64,000 nucleotides of DNA from Aeromonas sobria (lineage in GTDB: Bacteria > Pseudomonadota > Gammaproteobacteria > Enterobacterales > Aeromonadaceae). Below are positions 1-9,130 of the stretch, piece after piece; within the stretch, counting starts at the first letter, position 1, and each line of letters begins with the position of its first letter. Position numbers and translations under genes: made by a program. Under the pieces are notes generated by a model. The model did not search any database, was not told the DNA's origin, and worked only from the letters and a program-made list of their open reading frames with translations. The stretch spans positions 124,001 through 188,000 of the forward strand of contig NZ_CDBW01000032.1 in NCBI RefSeq assembly GCF_000820145.1, in the 5' to 3' direction.

Positions 1-456
1 GGTGCTGATGCCAACCAGACCATCGGTTTTAGCTTGTCACAAGCCAATGGTTTCAGTATCTCGGGAATTGCGGCTGCAGCGAATACCACAGTTGACGTAG
101 GCACTGTGATTGGTACCGCTATCAACGTCACCGCAATTTTTGTCGCAGGTAGCTCAATTAGTATCAGTACTCAGAGCGGAGCCCAGCAAGTTCTCGCTGC
201 TGCCGATGCCATGTTGGGTGTTGTTGATGGCAAGCGAGCCGAGCTGGGTGCAGTACAAAACCGGCTGGATTCCACCATTCGCAACCAGGCGAACATCTCG
301 GAAAACGTCAGTGCTGCCCGTTCACGTATCCGGGATGCTGATTTTGCAACTGAGACAGCCAATATGACCAAGCAGAATATTTTGCAGCAGGCAGCGTCTA
401 GTGTTCTGGCGCAGGCGAATCAGCGTCCTCAGTCAGCTCTTTCGCTGCTAGGGTAA
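1..456 (+). CDS. flaA: Polar flagellin, C-terminal part (FlaA)
   Basis: Structural subunit of the polar flagellar filament, exported by the flagellar type III apparatus. The window opens inside the gene; the open frame runs from base 1 to a TAA at 454-456, so the N-terminal D0/D1 helices lie outside. What remains is part of the variable surface-exposed centre and the whole conserved C-terminal coiled region ending in SALSLLG. The last ~73 residues are identical to those of the next flagellin gene although the DNA differs at many third positions. A strong terminator follows, so this gene ends its own transcript. Calling it FlaA rests on the known Aeromonas order flaA-flaB-flaG. Confidence 0.9.
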   Translation, partial: GADANQTIGFSLSQANGFSISGIAAAANTTVDVGTVIGTAINVTAIFVAGSSISISTQSGAQQVLAAADAMLGVVDGKRAELGAVQNRLDSTIRNQANISENVSAARSRIRDADFATETANMTKQNILQQAASSVLAQANQRPQSALSLLG

Positions 457-487
457 TCGTCTGTTCGCTCTTGATAATTAACCTTGA

Positions 488-522
488 GACAAAGCGGCCT
501 ACTTCAGGCCGTTTTGTCTTTA
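488..522 (+). terminator. Rho-independent terminator after flaA
   Basis: A 13-bp stem (GACAAAGCGGCCT, 488-500) pairs with 506-518 around a 5-nt loop and runs into a T-rich tail. It separates flaA from flaB and implies independent transcription of the two flagellins. Confidence 0.85.
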
Positions 523-630
523 TTGATACTACTGGGCTCAACTCCATAGCGACCAAGCCCAGCTAGGTAGTACATAGAGGAAAAGATAGAGTTACAAAAG
601 AAAGCAAACTGTTTCTGGCAACTATTTTCC

Positions 631-657
631 TAAAGATTTGAACTTGGCTGCCGTTAA
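631..657 (+). promoter_or_regulatory. Sigma-28 (FliA)-type promoter of flaB
   Basis: TAAA at 631-634, a 15-nt spacer, and GCCGTTAA at 650-657. This matches the flagellar sigma-28 consensus TAAA-N15-GCCGATAA at all but one position, and with the correct spacing. Transcription would start near 665, giving a leader of about 175 nt before flaB. No other good promoter is visible between the flaA terminator and the flaB start. Confidence 0.75.
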
Positions 658-838
658 CAAAGATGAGGCAATCGAGGGGTGTTCGGAATCCAACGTTTGC
701 ATAGCTGCGGGTAGTCTGTTCGTTCAAACAGGTACCCGCCAGAAGAGGCAGGCTTGTTCACCCTGCTCTTCAACGGTGGGCCGTCGTGTTGTTGTGACGA
801 CGCAACCCGCAGTCGCATGTTCTTCGGGAGAATTTATT

Positions 839-1738
839 ATGGCCATGTTCATTAACACCAATACCTCATCACTTAACGCTCAGCGTAACTTGATGAATAC
901 GACCAAATCCTTGGATACCTCCTACACCCGTTTGGCATCAGGCTTGCGCATCAACAGTGCAAAAGATGATGCGGCTGGTTTGCAGATCTCCAACCGTTTG
1001 ACTTCTCAGGTCAATGGTCTGGATCAGGGTAACCGCAACGCCAATGACGGAATCTCTCTGGCACAAACAGCAGAAGGGGCTATGGATGAAGTGACCGGTA
1101 TGTTGCAGCGCATGCGCACTCTGGCGCAGCAATCTGCCAACGGCTCAAACTCCGCCAAGGATCGTGAAGCTCTGCAAAAAGAAGTTGATCAGCTTGGTTC
1201 TGAAATAAACCGTATCTCGAAAGATACTACATTCGCAGGGACTAAATTATTGGATGGTACCTACGGTGGTACTTTTCAGGTTGGTGCTGATGCCAACCAG
1301 ACAATCGGTTTTAGCCTATCCCAAACCGATGGTTTTAGTATCTCGGGAATTTCAGCCGCAGCTGGAACCTCGATCACGACGGCTACTGGGGCTACCGTGC
1401 TGGTATCAGCCATCTTTGTTGGCGGTAGTGCTGGTGGGATCAGCATCAGTAGCCAAAGTAACGCGCAGAACGTGCTTGCTGCAGCAGATGCCATGTTGGC
1501 TATAGTCGATGGCAAGCGAGCCGAGCTGGGCGCAGTACAAAATCGTCTGGATTCTACCATTCGCAACCAGGCTAACATCTCGGAAAACGTCAGCGCAGCC
1601 CGCTCTCGCATCCGTGATGCAGATTTCGCGACCGAGACCGCGAATATGACCAAGCAAAATATCCTCCAGCAGGCTGCTTCAAGTGTATTGGCTCAGGCTA
1701 ATCAAAGACCGCAGTCTGCTCTGTCCCTGCTTGGTTAA
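839..1738 (+). CDS. flaB: Polar flagellin FlaB
   Basis: Second polar flagellin, 299 residues. The start at 839 ([15 protein letters not shown]) is preceded by GGGAG at 826-830 and gives the canonical flagellin N-terminus; the longer open frame upstream is untranslated leader. The conserved N-terminal D0/D1 region spans about residues 1-140, a short Ser/Thr-rich variable centre about 165-225, and the conserved C-terminal helices about 226-299. The centre is the part usually O-glycosylated with nonulosonic acids in Aeromonas, which fits the sugar cassette downstream. There is no terminator after it and flaG begins 42 nt later, so flaB transcripts may read into flaG-flaH-flaJ. Confidence 0.95.
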   Translation: MAMFINTNTSSLNAQRNLMNTTKSLDTSYTRLASGLRINSAKDDAAGLQISNRLTSQVNGLDQGNRNANDGISLAQTAEGAMDEVTGMLQRMRTLAQQSANGSNSAKDREALQKEVDQLGSEINRISKDTTFAGTKLLDGTYGGTFQVGADANQTIGFSLSQTDGFSISGISAAAGTSITTATGATVLVSAIFVGGSAGGISISSQSNAQNVLAAADAMLAIVDGKRAELGAVQNRLDSTIRNQANISENVSAARSRIRDADFATETANMTKQNILQQAASSVLAQANQRPQSALSLLG

Positions 1739-1780
1739 TAGCGGGTTATTAAGCGGACTGATTGAGATGGGAGAAATAAG

Positions 1781-2203
1781 ATGGCAACTGAACTCGGCAA
1801 TCTGTCATCTGCCAATGGCGCTTCCGTACAGCTAAGTGACAAGAGCGGCCAAGTGGCCGCTCAACTGCTTTCTGAACCAGTGGAAGAGCTAGGTGTTGAT
1901 CTACGGAAGAATCAGCATTTGAAAAATGCAGAGCCTTTACCGACACTAAATCAAGCGGATTTTGAAAAACAGGTACAATTTTTGCAGGAATTTGGCCAAT
2001 TGCAAGGATGGACGGTTAACTTTAGTCTTGAGCAAGACTTGGGCCAAGTGGTAATCAAAGTGATGGATTCGGATACCCGGTCGGTGATTCGTCAAATTCC
2101 TAGTGAAGAGCTGATCGACATTCACAAGCGGATCCAGGCCTTGCGTCAAGGTGAGGCGGGGGCGAATCCCAAGCTCGGTCTGTTGCTAGATCGCGAGATT
2201 TAA
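1781..2203 (+). CDS. flaG: Flagellar protein FlaG
   Basis: 140-residue FlaG-family protein. FlaG homologues influence filament length and accompany polar flagellin genes in Aeromonas, Vibrio and Campylobacter; the mechanism is not settled. The first ~60 residues are low-complexity and polar. The C-terminal half has the family pattern with a VIRQIPSEEL core near residue 105 followed by a short helix. A GGGAGA ribosome site lies upstream of ATG 1781. It sits between flaB and flaH with no terminator on either side, consistent with cotranscription. Confidence 0.9.
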   Translation: MATELGNLSSANGASVQLSDKSGQVAAQLLSEPVEELGVDLRKNQHLKNAEPLPTLNQADFEKQVQFLQEFGQLQGWTVNFSLEQDLGQVVIKVMDSDTRSVIRQIPSEELIDIHKRIQALRQGEAGANPKLGLLLDREI

Positions 2204-2230
2204 ATCGAAATAATTTGAGGAGAAGATATC

Positions 2231-3631
2231 ATGGCGATTACCTCTGCCGGTGCCGGTTCAGGGCTCGATCTCGAGAGTGTGATTGCGGCTAGTGTGGCGG
2301 CCAAGAAGGCACAGCTGCAACAACCAATCATCAAAAAGCAAAACAGCACCCAGATCGCGCTTTCTGGCATTGGTCAGCTCAAGTCATCCCTCACTACCTT
2401 CACCGATATTCTCGATACATTGAGCAAACCAGGTGCTTTCAACAAGCGGGCAATCAATATCACACAAGATAAAGATAATCCCATTATGAAAGTCGAGAGT
2501 AAGAGTGGGGGTTCTAATGGTCAGTATAATATTACCGTCAATAAGTTGGCGACCACCAGTCGCCAAGAGGGGGTTTTTGGCAGTTCTACAACGCCACTGG
2601 TGACTCAAGATGGTCAACTGACGTTCAGTGCGGGTGGCAAAGAATTTAAGGTAGATGTCAAAGCGGGTGATACCTTGCAAAGTATTCGCAAGAGTATTAA
2701 CAGCAATGGTGATAATTTCGGATTGAGTGCGAATATTGTCAATACTGCAGATGGCAAGGCAAAGTTGATAATTGACTCCGGTATTTCCGGGGATGGTAAA
2801 GGGTTAACTATTAGCGGTAATACCACAGAGCTTGGTATGTTCTCAATTGGACAACCAGGAAGTGTTATGAGTGAGACCCTGGCTGCAGGCAGTGCAGAGA
2901 TTTTGGTCGACGGAAATACCCTAAAAAGTGACACTAACGTTTTCGATGACTCTATTCAAGATCTTAAGCTAACCATACTCCGAGTATCTGATAAAGATAG
3001 CAATGGTGATCTAAAGTCCAACAAAGTCGACATCTCTACCGATAAATCATCAATTCAGGATATGGTGAAGCAATTTATCGATGGATACAATGCGCTGCAG
3101 GACAAGATGGATACGCTGGGCAAGCGCAACAGTATTGCCGGTGGTGTGAGACAGGATGATGGCGGAGCACTTGCTGGTGATGCCAGTACACGGACAATTA
3201 GCAGCTTTATGGCTAATACCATCACAGGAAAAACGGGTTCGAGTACAACTTATTCAAGTATCTTCGAAATTGGCATCAAAATGGATAACAAGGGAAAGCT
3301 CTCTCTCGATAAGGAAAAGTTTGGTCAGGCGGTAGATAAAAACTTTGATCAGGTGGTTGCGTTGTTTGGTGGTGATGATGGCCTTGCTGGCACCATGAAT
3401 AAGGGCTTAAAAGAATATACCAAGTCAGGCGGTATGTTGGCTGAGCGTACCGATACACTTAATGCTGACTTGCGTAGCTTGAATCAAAAGCAGTCAACAT
3501 CAAGTGCTCAGCTTGTTAAGTATGAAGCATCGCTACGTGCACAGTATGGTAGCTTAGATGCATTATTGGTTAAAATGAATAACTCCGCATCAGCGTTGAG
3601 ATCGTTACAGGTTAAAAGTAACAGTAACTAA
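2231..3631 (+). CDS. flaH: Flagellar filament cap protein FliD (FlaH)
   Basis: Hook-associated protein 2, which forms the distal filament cap and folds incoming flagellin subunits. 466 residues, normal for polar FliD. The N-terminal FliD domain begins SAGAGSGLDLESVI, residues ~4-100. The variable middle domains follow, and the C-terminal FliD coiled-coil spans about 240-460, with a long Gln/Ser/Lys-rich helix near the end. Start 2231 has a GGAG ribosome site about 8 nt upstream. In Aeromonas the gene is named flaH; fliD is the general name. Confidence 0.93.
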   Translation: MAITSAGAGSGLDLESVIAASVAAKKAQLQQPIIKKQNSTQIALSGIGQLKSSLTTFTDILDTLSKPGAFNKRAINITQDKDNPIMKVESKSGGSNGQYNITVNKLATTSRQEGVFGSSTTPLVTQDGQLTFSAGGKEFKVDVKAGDTLQSIRKSINSNGDNFGLSANIVNTADGKAKLIIDSGISGDGKGLTISGNTTELGMFSIGQPGSVMSETLAAGSAEILVDGNTLKSDTNVFDDSIQDLKLTILRVSDKDSNGDLKSNKVDISTDKSSIQDMVKQFIDGYNALQDKMDTLGKRNSIAGGVRQDDGGALAGDASTRTISSFMANTITGKTGSSTTYSSIFEIGIKMDNKGKLSLDKEKFGQAVDKNFDQVVALFGGDDGLAGTMNKGLKEYTKSGGMLAERTDTLNADLRSLNQKQSTSSAQLVKYEASLRAQYGSLDALLVKMNNSASALRSLQVKSNSN

Positions 3632-3656
3632 GTATTATCTGTAGAGGTGCCATGTG

Positions 3657-4079
3657 ATGTATCAACGTAATTTAAAGGCATACAAAGCAACCAGCGTAAC
3701 GGCTGATTTGGCCGTTGCCGACCCTCATCGAGTCATTCAGTTAATGATGCAAGGTTTTCTTGAGAGGCTAGCTCAAGCCAAGGGAGCTATCGAGCGACGG
3801 GATATGGAGGCGAAAGCTATTGCCGTTTCCAAAGCTCAGGGTTTACTACATGGCTTGCAGGATGCCCTTGATATGGGCCAAGGTGCGATAGCGGAAAATC
3901 TGTATAGTCTTTATTCCTACATGGATGAACGGATTTGGGATGCTAGCTTGGCATTGGATACCACACCAATTGAAGAGGTTATGGCATTAATGGTAACGAT
4001 CAAGTCAGGTTGGGATCAGTTACCTGAATTAGCTAAACAACAGGGCTATCAAATGAGACAGCAGCTAGGTGAGTTGTAA
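3657..4079 (+). CDS. flaJ: Flagellin export chaperone FliS (FlaJ)
   Basis: 140-residue FliS-family chaperone that binds the C-terminal helices of flagellin in the cytoplasm and prevents early polymerisation. The start MYQRNLKAYKATSV gives the typical FliS opening; the GTG at 3654 is one codon upstream and less likely. The four-helix pattern and the motif PHRVIQLMMQGFLERL near residues 24-39 fit the family. Its TAA overlaps the next ATG by one base (TAATG), so translation of the two is probably coupled. Confidence 0.9.
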   Translation: MYQRNLKAYKATSVTADLAVADPHRVIQLMMQGFLERLAQAKGAIERRDMEAKAIAVSKAQGLLHGLQDALDMGQGAIAENLYSLYSYMDERIWDASLALDTTPIEEVMALMVTIKSGWDQLPELAKQQGYQMRQQLGEL

Positions 4080-4408
4080 TGGCCACATTAGCATTAGCCT
4101 CTCTGCAGCAAGCGCTCACGGAGAACTACGAGCAGATTGAATCTCTACTGGCAAGCAAAAGCTATGATATAGCACTAGTTAGCATGGATTATCGGCAATC
4201 TTTGATTGAACGTTTGTTACTACTGGTTGAAAATGACCCGACCCTGAAACAGGATGCGATTTTATTGGCTACAGTGCTTTCTAGACAAGAAGAAAGCATG
4301 AAAAAAGTGGCATCAGATCACCATCAGGTAATTTTTAAAAAGCTATCTTCGATTGGATTAGCGAGCAAAGCAAAGCAAATTTATAGTGTGAATAGCAAGG
4401 AGTTCTGA
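4079..4408 (+). CDS. Small FliT-like flagellar protein
   Basis: 109-residue, mostly helical cytoplasmic protein with no signal peptide or membrane segment. Position (directly after FliS and overlapping it) and size fit a FliT-like export chaperone, which in other bacteria binds the FliD cap protein. The similarity I can see is only in general helical character, so the name is an inference from context. It also overlaps maf1 (TGATG at 4406-4410), forming a tightly coupled three-gene run. Confidence 0.55.
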   Translation: MATLALASLQQALTENYEQIESLLASKSYDIALVSMDYRQSLIERLLLLVENDPTLKQDAILLATVLSRQEESMKKVASDHHQVIFKKLSSIGLASKAKQIYSVNSKEF

Positions 4409-6495
4409 TGTCGGAAAATATTAATGACATTTTGAAAAAAGCAGAAAGTGTTGCTTTACGACTAAAAGAACGGGCAGAGCAAGAGGCAGCCATGTCGGTG
4501 GCATTGCCACTTCGATTCTCACAGAATATTGCTGCGTTTCGTAAGTATATCCCCTATATTGCAGATATCTATGAATCATATCAACCAATTCGCCAATTTC
4601 GTTTTTTTTGTAATGATAATGGCCAGCCCAATATGGCTTGGGTTGATGATGATATCGCCGTCTATGGTGATGAACCATATTTGATTTGTGAGACTTTGGT
4701 CAAAGAATTCATGGATAAAGGGGGGCTTTCTAAGTTTTCATTTAGCCAAGAGGCTAATCCACTCGGTTTTACGCATGTGGAGTATCTCAACAAACTCAAC
4801 GCCTATCTTGATAGCATTGCATCGCGAGAAGAACTACTACAAAAAGTACCGACAGAGGTACCCAGTGCATTGGTTTTTGGGATTGGATTGGGTTATCACC
4901 TTGGTTATCTTTATGAGCAATGTAAAATAGGAACACTATTTCTTTTTGAACCAGATCTAGATCTCTTCTATGCTTCTCTATTCTGTTTCGACTGGGCTCC
5001 ATTGTTGGGTTATCTTCATAAAGAGAACTTAGGCTTACATATTTTGTTAGGCCAAGATGAAGACACTATTTTTAATGATTTTGCATCGGCAATTCATAGT
5101 CGAGGTTCTTTCCTTATTGCCAATGCCTTTATTATGTGGGGTTATCAAAACGATAAAATAAGAAGGCTCATTGAAAGAATTCAAAAAGAATATTATCTAT
5201 TGGTAATGGGATGGGGGTTCTTTGATGATAATCTGATAGCCCTTTCTCATACTGTAGATAACATTGAACGAGCCGTTCCGTTCTTGATTCAAGATAAAAG
5301 AATACCAGCAAAATATAATCGAACACCCGTTTTTGTTATTGCCAACGGTCCATCTCTAGACGCATCTCTTCCGGTTATTGAAAAAAATAGAGATAAGGCT
5401 ATCTTAATTTCGTGTGGTAGTGCTATATCAGCATTACATAAAGTAGGTATTAAGCCTGACATTCATGTTGAAACTGAGCGAACTAAGATTGTTTATGATT
5501 TTTTGGTGAATTTGAATGATCCTGATTACCTGCGAGACATCATTTTTCTGAGTACTGATGTCATTCATCCATACTGCTCCACACTATTTGATAAGTCGGC
5601 TCTAATGTTTAAGCTCAGTGAGCCAGGCGTTATTTTATATCATGTTAATTTTCCTCACTTACCAAATTACGCTGCGCTTGGTGGTGTAAACCCATTAGTC
5701 GGTAATATTGGCATCAGTACCCCCATTCATCTTGGATTTAATAATATATATCTCTTTGGTCTTGATAATGGATATAAATACAAAGATCATCATCACTCTA
5801 AGTTTAGTGCCTATTACAATAGTGAGGAGGGCGCTGAAGTGCTTGGAGATTTGATGTATGGTGATAGCCAGTGGCAACACGAGGGTAACTTCGGTGGTGT
5901 TGTGACGAGTAATGCAATGTTTAATACCTCTCGTAGGGTTATTGAGCAGGTGTTGGCTGCGAATGAAAATGTGCAGTGCTTTAACTGTAGCGATGGTGCC
6001 AAAATTGCTAAAGCAAGGCCTTTTCCTGATCGTGAAATAAACTTATCACAGGTGATAAATAAAGCAGAATTGCTTCATCAAATTATGCAGTTATCTGCAC
6101 CAATTCCCTTATCGAAAGACGATTTCAAACCATATTTGGATGTTGAATTTTTTGATGTTTTAATTAACAAAATGGTAGATGAGTGGAAGCAGGATTTCTC
6201 CTCCAGGAATGAAGTGAATCAGCTAATGTTACGCAATTTTGGCTATCTCTCTCAGATTTCAGCTACTCGACAAAAGCATATATCCCAGATTATGATTGGT
6301 TCAATGAACTATGTATTCACTATATTGAGTTCTATTCTTTACACCTTTGAAGGTGAAGAAAAAACCATGGAGCTGATGAAACCGGCAATAAACTTATGGT
6401 TGGATTTTTTAGCCAAGATAAGAAATATGTATCCGCGAGCATTTGAAAGTGTTGATATGGTTGATAATGAAATAATGTCCTATTTTAGGAAGTGA
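4408..6495 (+). CDS. maf1: Motility accessory factor Maf-1 (flagellin glycosyltransferase)
   Basis: 695-residue Maf protein (MAF_flag10/DUF115 family). In Aeromonas caviae Maf1 is needed to attach pseudaminic acid to flagellin before export, and Maf proteins are now regarded as the flagellin nonulosonate transferases. The central Rossmann-like domain is visible around residues 305-480, with the phosphate-loop-like VFVIANGPSLDASLP followed by SCGSAISALHKVGIKPD and an acidic HVETER motif. The N-terminal domain (~1-290) and the helical C-terminal domain (~540-695) complete the usual layout. It is AT-richer than the flagellin genes. It ends at a bidirectional terminator facing the sugar cassette. 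Confidence 0.88.
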   Translation: MSENINDILKKAESVALRLKERAEQEAAMSVALPLRFSQNIAAFRKYIPYIADIYESYQPIRQFRFFCNDNGQPNMAWVDDDIAVYGDEPYLICETLVKEFMDKGGLSKFSFSQEANPLGFTHVEYLNKLNAYLDSIASREELLQKVPTEVPSALVFGIGLGYHLGYLYEQCKIGTLFLFEPDLDLFYASLFCFDWAPLLGYLHKENLGLHILLGQDEDTIFNDFASAIHSRGSFLIANAFIMWGYQNDKIRRLIERIQKEYYLLVMGWGFFDDNLIALSHTVDNIERAVPFLIQDKRIPAKYNRTPVFVIANGPSLDASLPVIEKNRDKAILISCGSAISALHKVGIKPDIHVETERTKIVYDFLVNLNDPDYLRDIIFLSTDVIHPYCSTLFDKSALMFKLSEPGVILYHVNFPHLPNYAALGGVNPLVGNIGISTPIHLGFNNIYLFGLDNGYKYKDHHHSKFSAYYNSEEGAEVLGDLMYGDSQWQHEGNFGGVVTSNAMFNTSRRVIEQVLAANENVQCFNCSDGAKIAKARPFPDREINLSQVINKAELLHQIMQLSAPIPLSKDDFKPYLDVEFFDVLINKMVDEWKQDFSSRNEVNQLMLRNFGYLSQISATRQKHISQIMIGSMNYVFTILSSILYTFEGEEKTMELMKPAINLWLDFLAKIRNMYPRAFESVDMVDNEIMSYFRK

Positions 6496-6526
6496 TGGCG
6501 TACATCTGTGACGAGAATATTTTTTT

Positions 6527-6553
6527 AAAGGGAGGTGTAGCCTCCCTTTTTGC
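6527..6553. terminator. Bidirectional terminator between maf1 and the methyltransferase gene
   Basis: AAAGGGAGG (6527-6535), loop TGTAG, CCTCCCTTT (6541-6549), with T/A runs on both sides. The flanking genes converge here, so it can end both transcripts. Confidence 0.8.
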
Positions 6554-6554
6554 A

Positions 6555-7217
6555 TCATTTTTGGTAAGGGTTTTTTGCGCCAAGAAGTCGAGAGTCTTTC
6601 TGTAATATCTGTACTGAAATCAAAGCATCAGGATCCAGTTCGTAATTTCCATCATGATGTTGGATGTGCTCAAATATCCGATAATAACTAGGATGCCAAC
6701 TGAACATACTACTGTAATTCATTTTATAGCTAAACATATTGGCGTGATGCTGATATTCGTTTCGATAATGTCCTGTAGGAGGGCAAAAATCCAAAATCGC
6801 CATGATTCCTTTATCTGCCAATAAATTATCACTATTTGCTGCAATTTTAAATAAATCCTGAGGGTCACATAGATATAAACAGAACCCAAATATAATCAGG
6901 TCAACAGGATCTATTTTTGGTAGATGGTCAGCAGTACCTACACTTAGCTGTAATGCTGGATGGCACTGTACGCCATCCTTAATAGCCATTTTTGAAGGAT
7001 CTATTCCATAACAGTCAGCATTATAATATTCGGAAAACTGCGCTAATCTCCACCCATTGGCACAACCTATTTCCAGTATTCGTTTCGGTTTAAAGTTTAT
7101 GCTTTGTAGCGCCATGAATATAGGATCATTTTTTACAGATTTTTTATTGATACATAATTTATTTCTTTCATACCATGCATCCGCCTCGTTTTCCATGAAG
7201 ACACTTTTTTGTTTCAT
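6555..7217 (-). CDS. SAM-dependent methyltransferase (class I, DUF/Methyltransf-type)
   Basis: 220-residue soluble protein with a class I methyltransferase SAM-binding loop, ILEIGCANGWRLAQFSEYY (about residues 51-69), then YGIDPSK and LIIFGFCLYLCDP typical of motifs II and IV. The substrate is unknown. It is the last gene of a minus-strand run Nudix-pseI-methyltransferase with gaps of 41 and 46 nt, so it probably acts on the nonulosonic acid, its precursor or the glycosylated flagellin. AT-rich like its neighbours. Confidence 0.75.
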   Translation of the reverse strand: MKQKSVFMENEADAWYERNKLCINKKSVKNDPIFMALQSINFKPKRILEIGCANGWRLAQFSEYYNADCYGIDPSKMAIKDGVQCHPALQLSVGTADHLPKIDPVDLIIFGFCLYLCDPQDLFKIAANSDNLLADKGIMAILDFCPPTGHYRNEYQHHANMFSYKMNYSSMFSWHPSYYRIFEHIQHHDGNYELDPDALISVQILQKDSRLLGAKNPYQK

Positions 7218-7263
7218 GCAATATACCCTTTAATATAAGACTCATAAAATAACATACAAGGTA

Positions 7264-8310
7264 TTATAAGATGTCATCAAAATGAACGGCTTTGCCACGA
7301 TGAATATCATGACGAGCTTTTTTTCCCAAAATTTGTGGCAGAGCATCAGAAGGCAAACCATAGCCTGGACGGATCCGCCGAATGTGTTCCGGTTTTATTA
7401 TTGTGCCAGCAGGGATGTCGGTGACAAAATAAAGAGAGCGACGAAATCTCAGATTATTCTGTTCCGCTTGGTTACTGCCACTATCTCCTGAGCCCATGGC
7501 TTGCCAGCAGAGTTGAGTTTGACTACATAGTTCTTTTAATTCGTGTGGTTCTAAGGAAAATTCAGCATCTGTTCCGCCATCCGTGCGATCCAACGTAAGA
7601 TGCTTTTCAATAGCTACTGCTCCTAAAGCTATTGCGAGCTGTGCCGCAGTGTTACCCAAAGTGTGGTCGGATAAGCCTACGGGTACTGAAAATGTATCAG
7701 CCAAACGAGTTATGCGTTTGAGGTTTACATCTGAAAGAGGAGTAGGGTAGCCACTTACACAATGAAGGAGCAGTATTTGTGTACAGCCATGCTCACGTAA
7801 TACTGTTAGCGCCTGATATATTTCTTTTTCGGTGGACATTCCAGATGAAATAATAACAGGCTTCCCTTGTCTAGCAATATATTTAAGTAAAGGTATGTCG
7901 GTAATTTCAAATGAAGCAACTTTATAAGCTGGGGTGCCTATGCTCTCTAGGAAATCAACAGCACTTTCGTCAAATGGGGTAGAGAAAATCGTTAATCCAC
8001 GAGAATGTGCCCTCTCAAAGATCGGCTTATGCCATTCCCATGGAGTGTGGGCCTTATGATAGAGCTCGTAAAGTGTATAGCCATCCCATAAGCCTCCCTC
8101 GATGTGAAAATCGGGCAGATCACAGTTTAACGTCATAGTATCCGCTGTATATGTCTGCAGTTTGATAGCATCAGCACCAGCATCAGCGGCAGCATCTACC
8201 AGTGCCAATGCTCTGTCCAGTTCACCGTTATGATTACCTGATAATTCAGCAATGATGTAAGGTGGTGAATTCTGGTCAATAAGACGGCCATTAATAGAGA
8301 AAGGAACCAT
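7264..8310 (-). CDS. pseI: Pseudaminic acid synthase (NeuB family)
   Basis: 348-residue NeuB-family enzyme condensing phosphoenolpyruvate with a six-carbon 2,4-diamino-trideoxyhexose to a nine-carbon nonulosonic acid. The TIM-barrel starts YIIAELSGNHNGELDRAL and continues ADAIKLQTYTADTMTLN; the segment GGLWDGYTLYELYHKAHTPW is typical of PseI rather than sialic-acid NeuB. A C-terminal SAF antifreeze-like domain occupies about residues 285-345. Earlier Aeromonas literature calls this gene neuB. It is separated from pseB/pseC by about 5 kb and by two genes on the opposite strand, unlike a simple pse operon. Confidence 0.88.
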   Translation of the reverse strand: MVPFSINGRLIDQNSPPYIIAELSGNHNGELDRALALVDAAADAGADAIKLQTYTADTMTLNCDLPDFHIEGGLWDGYTLYELYHKAHTPWEWHKPIFERAHSRGLTIFSTPFDESAVDFLESIGTPAYKVASFEITDIPLLKYIARQGKPVIISSGMSTEKEIYQALTVLREHGCTQILLLHCVSGYPTPLSDVNLKRITRLADTFSVPVGLSDHTLGNTAAQLAIALGAVAIEKHLTLDRTDGGTDAEFSLEPHELKELCSQTQLCWQAMGSGDSGSNQAEQNNLRFRRSLYFVTDIPAGTIIKPEHIRRIRPGYGLPSDALPQILGKKARHDIHRGKAVHFDDIL

Positions 8311-8351
8311 AGATAAATACTCACTTGAACTGTTAATGTATGCTTGTTAAC

Positions 8352-9065
8352 TTATCTTTTTTTTAAGAAAAATTCCATAATGGCAACAGAAATAGAAGAT
8401 ATATTTTGTCTTTCTATTTTAATAAAATCAAGAATAGTGTTTCTGGGGATGAAGATAATTGATTCATACTCGAAAGAGTTAACTGTTCGGAAACAACCAA
8501 GAATCTCCTCTTGGCTTACATCACTATAAATATAGAGACCGATATCGAGTACAGATGCATCTTTGTCAATAACATAACAAAAAGGAGTTATTGTGCGGAC
8601 CATATTTTGGTTTACACCAATTTCCTCATGTAGCTCAGTCAGTAATTGTTTCTTGAAGTCGTATATATCATTGTCTTTTATTATGGAGGCATCTAACCCC
8701 CCACTTGGCACTAACTCCCAGAGTCCTGCATCTTGGGTTGTGAATTTAGATCGTTTTCCAAAAACAAAACCGTCTCTACATTCCATAATACCAGAAACTG
8801 CAATAGGCATTATCTTTATTTTTTCAAGAATTTTTGGTTGGATTCTTTTTGAAAAGAAAAATTTGTAATTATCGATAACAGACGTAATTCTATTTGATGA
8901 ATCTGATATGCAGGAGAGTATAACCCCATCAAACAAGTTACTATTGTTATCTTGCGCCAGATTCCAAATTTCATCTACTATGGGAAGTAGGGTTTCATCA
9001 TGTTTTATTCGGTATTTCTCTATGAAAAGCACTGCATTGTCTGAAAACGCATACACGCTTAACAT
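8352..9065 (-). CDS. Nudix-superfamily protein with a divergent Nudix box
   Basis: About 237 residues; start 9065 is chosen because AAGGAA lies 8-9 nt upstream, though an ATG at 9095 would add 10 residues. The segment GGLDASI ... QLLTELHEEIGV resembles a Nudix box: the metal-binding Glu residues of ExxEE are kept, but the usual Arg before them is Thr and the Gly-to-Glu spacing is stretched. Nudix enzymes cleave nucleoside diphosphates linked to another group, including UDP-sugars. The gene is first in a minus-strand run with pseI, which suggests a role on a nucleotide-sugar intermediate; this is inference. Confidence 0.65.
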   Translation of the reverse strand: MLSVYAFSDNAVLFIEKYRIKHDETLLPIVDEIWNLAQDNNSNLFDGVILSCISDSSNRITSVIDNYKFFFSKRIQPKILEKIKIMPIAVSGIMECRDGFVFGKRSKFTTQDAGLWELVPSGGLDASIIKDNDIYDFKKQLLTELHEEIGVNQNMVRTITPFCYVIDKDASVLDIGLYIYSDVSQEEILGCFRTVNSFEYESIIFIPRNTILDFIKIERQNISSISVAIMEFFLKKR

Positions 9066-9130
9066 GTTGTATGTTTCCTTAAAGTAGAAATTCATGCTAT
9101 CTTAGCAGAAGTATATTAGGAGGTAAACTT

